DNA of 64,000 nucleotides from Vibrio splendidus. GTDB taxonomy: Bacteria > Pseudomonadota > Gammaproteobacteria > Enterobacterales > Vibrionaceae. Shown here piece by piece: positions 51,611-61,457 of this stretch. Position 1 is the stretch's first letter. Each line of letters opens with the position of its first letter. The DNA lies in the NCBI RefSeq assembly GCF_003345295.1, contig NZ_CP031056.1:434001-498000 (forward strand), read 5' to 3'. The notes under the pieces are model-generated. The model searched no databases and was not told where the DNA came from. It saw only the letters and a program-made list of their open reading frames with translations. The position numbers and the translations under genes are program-made.

Positions 51611-53791
51611 ATGAAAGAACAGACCGTATTAAAACAAGTCGCAGAAATGGCAAATATTGCCGACAGTTACGTTAGTGCGTGGGGCGATGAAGCACAAGTA
51701 TCAGAAGAGACGATTACGTCTCTATTGGCTTCATTGGGCTACGATACAAGCAGCGATGATGCACTGCTTAAATCTGCAGAAAGAAAACACAAAAAAGATG
51801 TACTAGACCCAGTTCTTGTCTTGCGTGACGGTGAGCCAGTAGAGGTGGCGCTTAATCTAGGTGTTAGTGCTCGTGAAAGTGAGTTCAGCTGGCGCTTAGA
51901 AACCGAGCAAGGAGAGGTACTTGAAGGCTATCTTCAATCTCAAGTCGTTCGTGACGAGCGTGCCGAGGGTGGCCCTTTAGTGTTTGCATTGCCAAGTGAT
52001 TTGGCATGGGGTTACCACAAGCTGATTGTGAGCCGTAAGCGCCGTAAGAAGCCTTACGAGATGACATTGATCATTACGCCAAAAGCGTGTTTCAAGCAGT
52101 CACCAATCGAGCAAGGCAAAAAGCTTTGGGGACCAAGTGTTCAACTGTACACACTAAGAACTCAGCACAACTGGGGTATTGGTGATTTTGGTGACCTTAA
52201 ACAGCTTGTTGCTGATATCGCTTCTCGCGGTGGTGATTTTGTTGGCCTAAACCCAATTCACTCATTATTCCCAGCGAACCCAGAAGGCGCGAGCCCATAC
52301 AGCCCGTCGTCACGTCGTTGGTTGAACATCTTATACATTGATGTGAGCTCAGTACCTGAATTCGCATTAAGTGCTGAAGCACAACAAACGGTAGGCAGCG
52401 CTGAATTCCAACAGCGTCTACAAAAAGCTCGTGAAGCACACTGGGTGAATTACACTGAAGTGTCCGAGCTTAAGATGAGCATCTTGCCTCTGTTATTCGC
52501 AGAATTTAAGATTCGTCATTTAGATAAAAACAGCGATCGTGCACAAGCGTTCTTAGCGTTTGTAGAAGAAGGTGGTGAAAGCCTGATGCATCAAGCGGCG
52601 TTTGATGCTCTGCACGGTGAGTTACATGCCGAAGATTCAGGTATGTGGGGCTGGCCAGTATTCCCAGAGAAGTATCGTACATTCGAAAGCCCAGCGACAC
52701 AGAAATACATTAAAGAGAACCTAGAGAATGTTCATCTTTACATGTACCTGCAGTGGTTAGCGGATTGCCAAATCAACGATGCACAGTCTCTTGCTGAAGA
52801 GAAAGGCATGGCCGTTGGTTTGTACCGTGACCTAGCTGTTGGTGTTGCTGATTCAGGCAGCGAAACTTGGGCCGATGAAGGCAACCTAGTGATGGATGCG
52901 AGCATCGGTGCTCCACCAGATGTGCTTGGTCCTCTAGGTCAAAACTGGGGTTTACCACCACTTAATCCTGAAGTGCTTCAAGAAACGAGCTACGACGCAT
53001 ACATTAAGCTACTCCGTGCCAATATGAAGCACTGTGGTGCACTTCGTATTGATCATGTTTTGGGCCTACTGCGTTTGTGGTGGATTCCAAAAGGCGAAAA
53101 CGCAACCAAGGGTGCGTACATCTACTACCCAGTACAAGACATGCTGTCAATTCTGGCGCTTGAATCTCACCGTTACCAATGTAGCGTTATTGGTGAAGAT
53201 TTAGGTACTGTGCCGGATGAAATCGTCGATATTCTAGCGGATGCGGGCGTGCATTCTTACAAAGTATTCTTCTTCGAAACATCAGAAGATGACGGTGGCT
53301 TTATTTCACCGAAACATTATGCGCCACAATCGATGGCGGCACTTTGTACTCATGATATGCCAACGCTTCGCGGCTTCTGGCATTGTGATGACTTGAAAAT
53401 GGGTCAAGAGATTGGTTTATACCCAGATGCAGAACAGCTAGAAACCTTGTTCGATGACCGTCTGGAGTGCAAACAAGGTATCTTAGATTCAGTGGCATGG
53501 CATGGCTTCTTACCTGAAGGTGTTGGTCGTGATGCAAGCCAAGTACCGATGGACTCTTATCTTGCTGAAGCACTTCAACTGCACGTTGCGGCTGGTGGTT
53601 CGACACTTCTTAGTGTTCAACTGGAAGATTGGTTAGAGATGGACAAGCCAGTAAACATTCCTGGCACTGTCGATGAATACCCTAACTGGCGTCGTAAACT
53701 ATCAATGAACTTGGACGAAATATTTGCTCACGAAGGGGTAAATCGTATCGCTTCTAAGCTGACTGACGTTCGAGAAAAAGCAGCTAAGTAA
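51611..53791 (+). CDS. malQ: 4-alpha-glucanotransferase MalQ (amylomaltase, GH77)
   Basis: Cytoplasmic transferase that moves dextrinyl units between maltodextrins, releasing glucose. The 726-residue protein has an N-terminal beta region (about 60-160), then GH77 motifs: WGPSVQLYTLRTQHNWGIGD, the nucleophile Asp in LRIDHVLGLLRLWWIP, Glu in VIGEDLGTVPDE and the region CTHDMPTLRGFW. ATG 51611 follows GGAGAGAG. The 188-base gap from malP is far longer than the few bases in E. coli and is filled with RNA structure. Confidence 0.96.
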   Translation: MKEQTVLKQVAEMANIADSYVSAWGDEAQVSEETITSLLASLGYDTSSDDALLKSAERKHKKDVLDPVLVLRDGEPVEVALNLGVSARESEFSWRLETEQGEVLEGYLQSQVVRDERAEGGPLVFALPSDLAWGYHKLIVSRKRRKKPYEMTLIITPKACFKQSPIEQGKKLWGPSVQLYTLRTQHNWGIGDFGDLKQLVADIASRGGDFVGLNPIHSLFPANPEGASPYSPSSRRWLNILYIDVSSVPEFALSAEAQQTVGSAEFQQRLQKAREAHWVNYTEVSELKMSILPLLFAEFKIRHLDKNSDRAQAFLAFVEEGGESLMHQAAFDALHGELHAEDSGMWGWPVFPEKYRTFESPATQKYIKENLENVHLYMYLQWLADCQINDAQSLAEEKGMAVGLYRDLAVGVADSGSETWADEGNLVMDASIGAPPDVLGPLGQNWGLPPLNPEVLQETSYDAYIKLLRANMKHCGALRIDHVLGLLRLWWIPKGENATKGAYIYYPVQDMLSILALESHRYQCSVIGEDLGTVPDEIVDILADAGVHSYKVFFFETSEDDGGFISPKHYAPQSMAALCTHDMPTLRGFWHCDDLKMGQEIGLYPDAEQLETLFDDRLECKQGILDSVAWHGFLPEGVGRDASQVPMDSYLAEALQLHVAAGGSTLLSVQLEDWLEMDKPVNIPGTVDEYPNWRRKLSMNLDEIFAHEGVNRIASKLTDVREKAAK

Positions 53792-53901
53792 TGATGTTGA
53801 GTGGCTTGAAAATAGGTGGTTTTTTGCTTACGCCGTACGAAACTACAACCTCGGTCACTCAATAATGAATGCTCATCTGGTAGAATAAACCGTCGTTATA
53901 T

Positions 53902-53930
53902 TGCCCGCACTAATAGCGGGCATTTTTGTA
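53902..53930 (+). terminator. Terminator after malQ
   Basis: GCCCGC, a seven-base loop, GCGGGC and a T-rich tail. It overlaps the longest frame of glgB, which shows that frame starts too early. Some readthrough into glgB is likely because no other promoter space remains. Confidence 0.8.
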
Positions 53931-53966
53931 TTATATTTTTTGGATGTTTGGTTAGGGAGAAGCGTT

Positions 53967-56147
53967 TTGGAACTAAGTTCTATTTCAAAGCAAAAACAAA
54001 TATATACCCAACTATCACAGGCTTGTTTCACTGACCCATTTGCGTTTTTAGGGCCATACCTACCTTCTGAGCAAGGTGCATTACGTGTGTGGATTCCTGG
54101 GGCAAATAAAGTCGAGTTGATTGTTGGAAAGGAACCTCGTATTGAGTTAGCGCGAGAGGGTGAAAGTGGTTTCATTCTTAAGCAAGAGAGAGATTTACGT
54201 TTTACTCACTACAAGCTCGCGGTTGATTGGGCTGGAGTCGAGCAGATCATCGATGATCCATATCAGTACCACGATCTGTACGCGAGTTATGAAGATCTCC
54301 ATACACCTAAAGATATGTATCATCACATGGGGGCTCAGTTTATTACGCTAGAGCGTGATGGACAGACGATTTCAGGTACGCGTTTCTTGGTGTATGCACC
54401 GCATGCAACAGCGGCAAGCTTAGTGGGTAACTTCAACGCTTGGGATGGTCGTCGTCATCCAATGCAACGCTTAGATTATGGCATGTGGGGCCTATTCATT
54501 CCTGAACTGGAAGAAGGCGCTCAATACAAGTTTGAATTAAAAGGACCTGATGGCGAAGGCTTACCACACAAAGCTGACCCATGGGGTTTTTACTCTGAGC
54601 AATACCCTTCATTTTCTTCTGTGACTTACGATCACGCTCGTTACGAGTGGCAAGATACTCAGTGGCAGAATCGCCCAGTAACGCAAAAGCGTAAAGAAGC
54701 ACTTTCGTTCTATGAACTGCACGCTGGTTCTTGGAAGCGTAACGCTGAAGGGGAATTCTTAAACTACCGTGAACTTGCTGCTGAATTGATCCCATATTTA
54801 ACGGACTTGGGTTACACGCATGTAGAGTTGATGCCGGTTTCAGAGCATCCGTTTTACGGTTCTTGGGGCTATCAGCCAATAGGCTTGTTCGCTCCAACGA
54901 GTCGTTTTGGCTCTCCAGATGACTTCAAATTCTTCGTCGATCAATGTCACCAAGCTGGTCTGGGTGTTGTTCTGGATTGGGTTCCAGCACACTTCCCTAG
55001 TGATGATCACGGCTTAGCCAACTTTGATGGAACACCTTTGTTCCATGATCCAGATCCACGTCGTGGTTGGCACCAAGATTGGAATTCGTACATTTACGAT
55101 TTAGGCAAAGAGCATGTGCGCCGTTTCTTGGTTGCAAACGCACTGTACTGGTTTGAACAATTCCATATCGACGGCATTCGTGTTGATGCGGTTGCTTCGA
55201 TGTTGTACCTCGATTATTCGCGTAGCCATGATCAATGGATTCCGAATGCAGACGGCGGCAACGAAAACTACGATGCTATCGCAACCCTTAAGTGGATGAA
55301 CGAAGAAGTGTACAAGCACTTCCCGAATGCGATGACGATTGCTGAAGAATCAACGGCTTTCCCTGGTGTTTCAGCCCCAACCTTTATGGGCGGCTTAGGC
55401 TTCGGCTTTAAGTGGAACATGGGTTGGATGCACGATAGTTTGTCTTACATCCAAGAAGATCCAATCAATCGTAAATATCACCACGATACAATTACCTTCC
55501 CATTGGTTTATGCACACAGTGAGAACTATGTATTGTCTCTATCTCACGATGAGGTGGTTTATGGTAAAGGATCTATCCACGAAAAAATGCCTGGTGATGA
55601 GTGGCAGCAAACGGCAAATCTACGTGCTTACATGGGTTACATGTACGCGCAGCCGGGTAAGAAGCTGAACTTCATGGGTGCTGAATTTGGTCAGACGGCG
55701 GAATGGAACCACGATGATCAACTGCAATGGTTCTTGCTAGATTATGAACGTCATCAAGGTGTTCAGCGCTTAACGAAAGATTTGAACAATCTGTACCGTT
55801 CTGAAGCTGCAATGCATGATCTTGATTTCGACCCGAAAGGTTTTGAATGGCGTCTACAGGATTCAGCTGAAGCGAGTATCTTAGCTCATGAGCGTATCAG
55901 TGAATCAGGCGAGCGTGTATTGGTGGTTTCTAACTTTACACCCGTTCCTCATGAGCACTTCCGCTTAGGTGTTCCAGCACAAGGTCAGTACTCTTTGTTA
56001 TTGAATACAGACTCTGCGGATTATGCAGGCAGTGGCTTTGAAGTGAAGCCGGTTGCTGAGGTTGAACAAGTAGAAAGCGAAGGTTTAGACACATCGATTG
56101 AGCTGCGTTTACCACCGTTATCGACCGTTTTTTACAAGCTAAATTAG
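53967..56147 (+). CDS. glgB: 1,4-alpha-glucan branching enzyme GlgB
   Basis: Cytoplasmic GH13 enzyme that makes alpha-1,6 branches in glycogen. The 726 residues (E. coli 728) carry an N-terminal glucan-binding region (CFTDPFAFLGPY at about 18-29), a CBM48-like domain (about 120-220) and a barrel with GIRVDAVASMLYLDYSR, TIAEESTAFPGVSAP and LSHDEVVYGKGSI. The start is TTG 53967, seven bases after AGGGAGA; the open frame further upstream begins in the malQ terminator. Co-location with malPQ links glycogen storage to maltodextrin use. Confidence 0.95.
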   Translation: MELSSISKQKQIYTQLSQACFTDPFAFLGPYLPSEQGALRVWIPGANKVELIVGKEPRIELAREGESGFILKQERDLRFTHYKLAVDWAGVEQIIDDPYQYHDLYASYEDLHTPKDMYHHMGAQFITLERDGQTISGTRFLVYAPHATAASLVGNFNAWDGRRHPMQRLDYGMWGLFIPELEEGAQYKFELKGPDGEGLPHKADPWGFYSEQYPSFSSVTYDHARYEWQDTQWQNRPVTQKRKEALSFYELHAGSWKRNAEGEFLNYRELAAELIPYLTDLGYTHVELMPVSEHPFYGSWGYQPIGLFAPTSRFGSPDDFKFFVDQCHQAGLGVVLDWVPAHFPSDDHGLANFDGTPLFHDPDPRRGWHQDWNSYIYDLGKEHVRRFLVANALYWFEQFHIDGIRVDAVASMLYLDYSRSHDQWIPNADGGNENYDAIATLKWMNEEVYKHFPNAMTIAEESTAFPGVSAPTFMGGLGFGFKWNMGWMHDSLSYIQEDPINRKYHHDTITFPLVYAHSENYVLSLSHDEVVYGKGSIHEKMPGDEWQQTANLRAYMGYMYAQPGKKLNFMGAEFGQTAEWNHDDQLQWFLLDYERHQGVQRLTKDLNNLYRSEAAMHDLDFDPKGFEWRLQDSAEASILAHERISESGERVLVVSNFTPVPHEHFRLGVPAQGQYSLLLNTDSADYAGSGFEVKPVAEVEQVESEGLDTSIELRLPPLSTVFYKLN

Positions 56148-56183
56148 GTCTATAAGTTGAAGTAAGCGATAACTAAAAAGAAA

Positions 56184-56213
56184 ATGGGAGCCGAAAGGCT
56201 CCCATTTTTGTAT
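56184..56213. terminator. Bidirectional terminator after glgB
   Basis: AAATGGGAGCC/GGCTCCCATTT with a four-base loop, shared by glgB and the converging TetR-like gene. Confidence 0.9.
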
Positions 56214-56227
56214 TTCTAACGCTTGGT

Positions 56228-56698
56228 TTAATGCTGCTTGAAGTTTGTGAGATAGAACATTGAACGTCCTACGACAGTCTCAAGGATTCGAACGGTATCA
56301 AGCCCAAAGCTATTAAACATTATCTCGCGGAATTGACCATCTGAACTGATGTTAAACTGTTCAGGGCTCTTGACCTGGGAGGCATGGAAAAACATCAATT
56401 TGATCACGAATCGAAATTGATCATTATCTAGAGCGTTTTGCCAAGATTGAATGAATACTTCTTCCGATGAGAACTCTAGATTCTCTATAACAATTGATAG
56501 CATGTGTTGGTGTAACGCTGATCGGATAGCGCGGGTCGATGGATAATAGCCCTGAAGCGTCGTCAAACTAATGCCAATTTCTTGAGCAATCCTTGCATAA
56601 GTTAGTGCTTCATGTCCTTCAGCCAGAAAAAGGTTTAGTACGATCTCATCGTAGTGCTTTTGATTTTCTAGTTTCTGTACTTGAGTAATTCGAGCCAT
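56228..56698 (-). CDS. TetR-like transcriptional regulator
   Basis: A 156-residue protein, short for TetR (about 190-210). The N-terminal helix-turn-helix region is recognisable as NLFLAEGHEALTYARIAQEI and GISLTTLQGYYPSTRAIRSAL at about 22-62. The C-terminal domain is small and gives no clue to ligand. It stands alone between converging glgB and the ECF operon. Target unknown. Confidence 0.72.
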   Translation of the reverse strand: MARITQVQKLENQKHYDEIVLNLFLAEGHEALTYARIAQEIGISLTTLQGYYPSTRAIRSALHQHMLSIVIENLEFSSEEVFIQSWQNALDNDQFRFVIKLMFFHASQVKSPEQFNISSDGQFREIMFNSFGLDTVRILETVVGRSMFYLTNFKQH

Positions 56699-56855
56699 TA
56701 CAAATCTCTATTGAGTGTAGCATTCTGTAAGCGTGTATATTAAGAGTTTCTAAATTAGATTTCAAACCAAAGACGTAAGTAAACGGTCAGTTTATCGTCA
56801 AAAATAGTCAGTATTGAGTTATTGGTTCAATTGTTAATCAGATCTTGGCACACAT

Positions 56856-56882
56856 AAAAACACCGCCCTATTGAGCGGTGTG
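56856..56882 (-). terminator. Terminator after the ECF transporter operon
   Basis: ACACCGC/GCGGTGT with a loop and a T-run on the minus strand. Confidence 0.85.
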
Positions 56883-56920
56883 TAATTTTAAGTCGTTGTT
56901 TGTATGTGGTAAATGAAAAT

Positions 56921-57760
56921 TTAGAATGGATACCAAAACAATTCAGGTTCAAGAATGCGTTTCGCTATGGCCAACACCACAATAAAAGCAATGACACTCA
57001 AACAAACAAAGTCGATACGTTTCAAAGGCGCATAGCTATACCAAGTACGTGCCTTGTGTCGGCCAAAGCCTCGTAACGTCATTGCGTTAGAGATCTCGTC
57101 TGCGCGGTCTAAGCTAGAGAAAATGAGCGGCCCTAGAACCTTAGCCACATTTTTGATTCGAGTTATTAGGGGCGCTTTCTTCGAGAGTTCTACACCACGA
57201 GCTTGCTGAGCATGCATGATATTGATGAAGTCCTTCTTAACCTCTGGCAAGTAACGCAGCGTTAAGCTTACCGCATAGGCGATCTTGTACGGAACGCCGA
57301 TACGGTTGAGGCTTGCGGCAAACTCAGTCGGGTGCGTAGTGAAGACGAATATTAACGCTATCGGAAACATACTCATGTACTTGAGCGTCACCGTGACTAA
57401 GTAAAATAGAGTCTCCTGGCTCAACGAGTAGTTACCCGGTAATGTCAGTAATACAGTTTCGCTACCGATGAGCTCAGTGCCTTGCTGCGGAGCAAGCAGG
57501 AACATGAATAAAGCATTTAGACTTAAGACGCTCGCCGTACCTAATAACAAAGGTTTATACACGCGTATAGGCACATTGGTGAGCTTTAATAGGTATAAAC
57601 CAGTCATAATAAGCAGCGTAATCAATCTCAGGTCGAACGTAGTCAATACCACGGTTACCCAAGCTAGGAAGAGTGCAAATTTCGTGATGCCATTTAATGC
57701 GTGCAGAGGGGATTTGGTATCAATGTAGTTGATGCCGAATTTTACTTTTGATGCGTTCAT
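56921..57760 (-). CDS. ECF transporter T component (EcfT/CbiQ family)
   Basis: Inner-membrane scaffold of 279 residues with about six helices. The coupling helices carry the family's Ala-Arg-Gly motifs: MHAQQARGVEL near residue 183 and AMTLRGFGRHKART near 225. It joins the ATPases to the S component. Its start overlaps the ATPase stop by four bases, giving tight coupling. Confidence 0.92.
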   Translation of the reverse strand: MNASKVKFGINYIDTKSPLHALNGITKFALFLAWVTVVLTTFDLRLITLLIMTGLYLLKLTNVPIRVYKPLLLGTASVLSLNALFMFLLAPQQGTELIGSETVLLTLPGNYSLSQETLFYLVTVTLKYMSMFPIALIFVFTTHPTEFAASLNRIGVPYKIAYAVSLTLRYLPEVKKDFINIMHAQQARGVELSKKAPLITRIKNVAKVLGPLIFSSLDRADEISNAMTLRGFGRHKARTWYSYAPLKRIDFVCLSVIAFIVVLAIAKRILEPELFWYPF

Positions 57761-59451
57761 AGAGAACTTCTCTCGTAGTCGATGAAGTACTGCATAAACG
57801 CATTGGTATCGTCGATTTTCATCATAGTCGCGAGTTCATAAATACTAGTGGTACAGAGGTTTGCACGTTCTAGAAGCGATGGCTGACTAAACACTTCCGT
57901 CATGGCGGCATTGGCAATAAGCTTGCTGTCTGCGATTACGATCGAACGTGTGGTGTACTCTAGAACGAGATGCATGTCGTGTGAGATGATCACTACAGTA
58001 ATACCCAAATCACGGTTAAGCTTTTGGATAAACGCCAACATTGACGTGTAGTTTCGGTAATCTTGGCCTGCAGTTGGCTCATCTAAGATGAGGAGTTCAG
58101 GTTCCAACACTAAGATAGAAGCAATGGTTACACGCTTTTTCTGACCGTAGCTCAAAGCTTCGATAGGCCAGTGACGGAACTTACTCAGTCCACACAGCTC
58201 AAGAACGTTCTCAACTTTTTCTTTGGCCTCATCCTCTGCAACGCCACGGTTACGAAGACCAAAAGCAATCTCGTCAAAAATCATATGATGCGAGATCATA
58301 TGATTTGGGTTCTGCATTACTACACCGACCTTTTGGCTTCTTTCGAAGATAGAAAGCTCAGATAAGTCTTCACCATTTAGATAGGAAGAGCCTGAATCGG
58401 CATCGATCACACCCATGATGAGTTTGGTGATGGTAGATTTACCCGAACCGTTCTTGCCCAGAATCGAAACAAACTCGCCTTTGCCAATCTTGAAGCTCAC
58501 ATCTTCGAGTGCGTTCTTCTCGCCATCGTAAGAATAAGTCAGACCATGAACTTCGAGTAAAGGTTGATACTGCTTTTCTGCAGCTGGGGCAGGGCGGTCA
58601 GCAAACCAAGCTTGAACTGCTGGGCGGAACCTTTTGTAATCCAAAGCTTTGAGGTTTGACAGCTTATCTTCGCAGGTTAGTGGGGCTTTCGCCGCTTTAA
58701 GCGCAGATAAGTAAAGAGGCTCACGAATACCGTGCGTATCAAGTAACTTAGACGCTAAAATTTCATCGGGAGTCATATCCGCGACGATTTCACCGCGCTC
58801 CATTAAGATCACTCGATCGATATCACGATGTAGGACATCCTCAAGGCGATGCTCGATAATCACGATAGTCTTGTTGGTTTCTTTATGCAGTTGGTCGATG
58901 ATCTCGATGGTCGCCTTGCCGGTCTTAGGGTCAAGACTGGCTAAAGGCTCATCAAACAGCAAGATATCAACGTCATCAACTAAGATGCCGGCTAGCGATA
59001 CTCGCTGCTTTTGACCACCTGAAAGATCGTGTGGCGAGCGCTCAAGCATGTCCGCTAGGTCAACCATTTTTGCAGTCGACTTAACTAACGGGTACATGTC
59101 AATGTTCGACATCAACTGGTTTTCTAATGCGAATGCGATATCTTCGCCGATGCTTAAACCCACAAATTGGCTGTCAGTATCTTGCAATACTGTGCCTACC
59201 TGCTCGGTATAGTCGTGCATCGAAAATTCAGAGATATTCTTGCCGTTGATCTCTAAAGAGCCAGTTACCTCACCTTTAATTGCATGAGGTATTAGGCCAT
59301 TGAGGCATTGACCTAGGGTAGATTTACCGCTTCCGCTTGGTCCAATAATGACGATTTTCTCTCCTTTCTCTATCCTTAGATTGATATTTTTTAGCGTCGG
59401 TTTATCCAGCGACTCATATCTAAAAGAGAAGTTCGAAAATTCTATAGTCAT
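57757..59451 (-). CDS. ECF transporter fused double ATPase (A1-A2)
   Basis: A 564-residue protein with two complete ABC domains in one chain. The first has Walker A GPSGSGKSTLGQ, signature LSGGQKQR and Walker B ILLFDEPLASLD. The second has GKNGSGKSTITK, signature LSYGQKKR and LLILDEPTAGQD. Most ECF systems use two separate ATPase genes; fused forms are known. It begins 6 bases after the S component. Confidence 0.94.
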   Translation of the reverse strand: MTIEFSNFSFRYESLDKPTLKNINLRIEKGEKIVIIGPSGSGKSTLGQCLNGLIPHAIKGEVTGSLEINGKNISEFSMHDYTEQVGTVLQDTDSQFVGLSIGEDIAFALENQLMSNIDMYPLVKSTAKMVDLADMLERSPHDLSGGQKQRVSLAGILVDDVDILLFDEPLASLDPKTGKATIEIIDQLHKETNKTIVIIEHRLEDVLHRDIDRVILMERGEIVADMTPDEILASKLLDTHGIREPLYLSALKAAKAPLTCEDKLSNLKALDYKRFRPAVQAWFADRPAPAAEKQYQPLLEVHGLTYSYDGEKNALEDVSFKIGKGEFVSILGKNGSGKSTITKLIMGVIDADSGSSYLNGEDLSELSIFERSQKVGVVMQNPNHMISHHMIFDEIAFGLRNRGVAEDEAKEKVENVLELCGLSKFRHWPIEALSYGQKKRVTIASILVLEPELLILDEPTAGQDYRNYTSMLAFIQKLNRDLGITVVIISHDMHLVLEYTTRSIVIADSKLIANAAMTEVFSQPSLLERANLCTTSIYELATMMKIDDTNAFMQYFIDYERSSL

Positions 59452-59457
59452 TGGCGC

Positions 59458-60006
59458 TTATGCCTCAGTCAGGTTGCGGCTTTGTTTGTTGCGTTTAGCG
59501 ACTGATTTTAGGATCAGGAAGCCCACAACAGCGATCAGAACGGTATTACCCGCTGCGATGATAGACAGTTGAGTGAAGACTTTAGTAAACGGTTCTGCGT
59601 ATAGGATAGTGTCTAGGAACGCGGAACAGCCGTAGCCTACAACGTTACCTGCAAGGGCAAGTACCACGAACAATACAAAATCTTTCATTGGCAGTTCGCC
59701 TTGTTGAAGACGGTTCTTAGTCATCATAGGGAACAAGCCGATAACCATACCTACGATACCTGAGCCTAATACCCAAGTTAACCATACGCCCCAACCAGCA
59801 AATAAATCCGTTACCCAGTGACCAATAAAGCCAACCAAAAAGCCAACGATAGGGCCGAACAAAACAGAAAATAGTGCTAAGACTGCCATTGCTGGTTTCA
59901 ATGTCGTGTTAGCAAACACTGGGACACCAAACATAGGTAAACCACCAATGCCGTACAGTGCCGCGCCAATGGCGATAACGACCACTGTTTTAGCTGAAAA
60001 GTTCAT
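59458..60006 (-). CDS. ECF transporter S component (UPF0397 / riboflavin-type family)
   Basis: Inner-membrane substrate-capture subunit of 182 residues with about five to six helices. The N-terminus FSAKTVVVIAIGAALYGIGG and FVGFIGHWVTDLFAGWGVWLTW are characteristic of UPF0397, a Pfam relative of riboflavin S components. Substrate is unproven. The frame extends to 60141, but ATG 60006 has GAGG seven bases upstream. No FMN or TPP riboswitch is visible ahead of it. Confidence 0.88.
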   Translation of the reverse strand: MNFSAKTVVVIAIGAALYGIGGLPMFGVPVFANTTLKPAMAVLALFSVLFGPIVGFLVGFIGHWVTDLFAGWGVWLTWVLGSGIVGMVIGLFPMMTKNRLQQGELPMKDFVLFVVLALAGNVVGYGCSAFLDTILYAEPFTKVFTQLSIIAAGNTVLIAVVGFLILKSVAKRNKQSRNLTEA

Positions 60007-60326
60007 AGATAACCTCGAATACTGAAAGATAAAGCATGATAAAGAATGAATATTCGCCATTATTAATATGTGTCTCAATGAGAACGTTTTTTGGGCAAAT
60101 ATAAAAAATAAGGCGCGCATTATACAGTAGAACCCTTCCATAAGGGAAGGTAAGTGTCTAGATGTCTAAAATTCCATCCGAACACTCAAATATCATGTAA
60201 AAAGCCCACTTTTACGGTTAATCAAGCAACAAAAAAGCCAGAACGGGTCTGGCTTTTTGATTCATATTAACAATGTGTTAAGTGGGTTCATCGTATATCT
60301 ACGACCATTTTGTGGTCTAGGTATAG
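60007..60326. other. Spacer upstream of the ECF operon
   Basis: Contains the yiaV terminator at its right end and a probable promoter for the ECF genes: TGTATAAT on the minus strand near 60118-60125. A small hairpin (CCTTCC/GGAAGG, near 60134-60150) lies just upstream of that. No known riboswitch core was recognised. Confidence 0.45.
60232..60258 (-). terminator. Terminator after yiaV
   Basis: AAAAGCCAGA/TCTGGCTTTT around a five-base loop, with a T-run on the minus strand. Confidence 0.88.
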
Positions 60327-61457
60327 TTAGTGGTCTAGATATAGATAGTTTTGCCAACTCTTCATGCGAATAAGGACCTTACGCATGATAGACACATGAG
60401 TGAAGCTGTCAGAATAAACGGCAACCTCGACTGCAGTACCCATAGGTAAATGGTAGTCAGACAGATCATCAGTGATGCTCAATTTAACAAACACACGACC
60501 ACTGGTGCGCAATGCGTCAGTACCTAGAAGCGCGCCTCTAGCTTGGAATTGGCTCTCACCAATAGCTGGAATCACTTCATCAATACGTCCTTTAAATACT
60601 TTTCCTGGCAATGCTCTAAATAGGAACTCAGCTTTATAACCTGGTTGTAGGCGCTGTAGCGAGTTTTGTCTAAATGCAGCGGTATAGAACTGTTCTTCTG
60701 TGTGAACAAATGTCATCACGGGAGCTAAAGGAAGTGGTACTGCCATTACACCTGGGCGTAATGCTAGTTGCGTAACGTATCCGTCAGTGGGAGCGCGAAC
60801 CACGGTTTGTTCTAAATCAAACTGAGCTTTACGTAATTCAGCTAATAAGCTTAAAACCGCTGTATTCTCGCCACCTATTTCAGAGTTCAAGGCGATCTTT
60901 GTTTGTTCTAGGTTTGCATCTGCAACTTTCACGGCCGCTTCCGATGCTTTGTAAGCTTGTCTGCGAGTATCCAATTGCTGCTCGGTAAAAGCGCCACTGT
61001 CGTAACCGCGCTTGTAACGAGAAAACTCACGTTGGGCTTTATCTCTTTCTGCGATGGCTTTGATTTTTGCAGCCTCTGCTTCAGCCACTTCAGATTCCAT
61101 TCCAAGCGCACCTTGGCTTGCTTCTTTTACCTTGGCTTCTAACCTTGCGACTTCAGCTTCGAATGGAACTGGGTCGATTTTGAAAAGAATATCCCCTTGC
61201 TTCAGAGGTTTGTTTGCTTCTACAGGCACTTCGATAACTTTACCCCTAACGCCTGAAACGACTGGCGTTGTTGAGTAAACTTGGTTACCGATTTGCGTAA
61301 ATGGATGGTTGTAGTTCATTAGTAGAATTAGGGTACCTACTATGATCACACCTCCAAGTACGGCAGTGGGTACTGTCCACTTATTTAGCGGGATATTGAA
61401 CACCTTGAAAATGGTGATACAAAGCGCCGCGTAGGTCATTATCAGCAGTAAATCCAT
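60327..61457 (-). CDS. yiaV: HlyD-family membrane fusion protein, YiaV-like
   Basis: Inner-membrane periplasmic adaptor of 376 residues. Two N-terminal helices (about 2-20 and 28-48) precede a lipoyl half-domain (VVSGVRGKVIEVPVEANKPL), a long alpha-helical hairpin (about 98-200), the second lipoyl half (RAPTDGYVTQLALRPG) and a beta-barrel. With YiaW it matches the E. coli yiaV-yiaW pair. E. coli YiaV has been linked to envelope stress and drug resistance, but no transporter partner is here. It overlaps yiaW by one base. Confidence 0.88.
   Translation of the reverse strand: MDLLLIMTYAALCITIFKVFNIPLNKWTVPTAVLGGVIIVGTLILLMNYNHPFTQIGNQVYSTTPVVSGVRGKVIEVPVEANKPLKQGDILFKIDPVPFEAEVARLEAKVKEASQGALGMESEVAEAEAAKIKAIAERDKAQREFSRYKRGYDSGAFTEQQLDTRRQAYKASEAAVKVADANLEQTKIALNSEIGGENTAVLSLLAELRKAQFDLEQTVVRAPTDGYVTQLALRPGVMAVPLPLAPVMTFVHTEEQFYTAAFRQNSLQRLQPGYKAEFLFRALPGKVFKGRIDEVIPAIGESQFQARGALLGTDALRTSGRVFVKLSITDDLSDYHLPMGTAVEVAVYSDSFTHVSIMRKVLIRMKSWQNYLYLDH

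Noticed and set aside
53901..53966. N-terminal extension of glgB
   Set aside because: It starts at TTG within the malQ terminator; a far better ribosome site precedes TTG 53967, which also restores the family length.
60007..60326. Riboswitch upstream of the ECF transporter
   Set aside because: I looked for FMN, TPP and cobalamin cores and found none; only a small hairpin and a promoter-like -10 are present.
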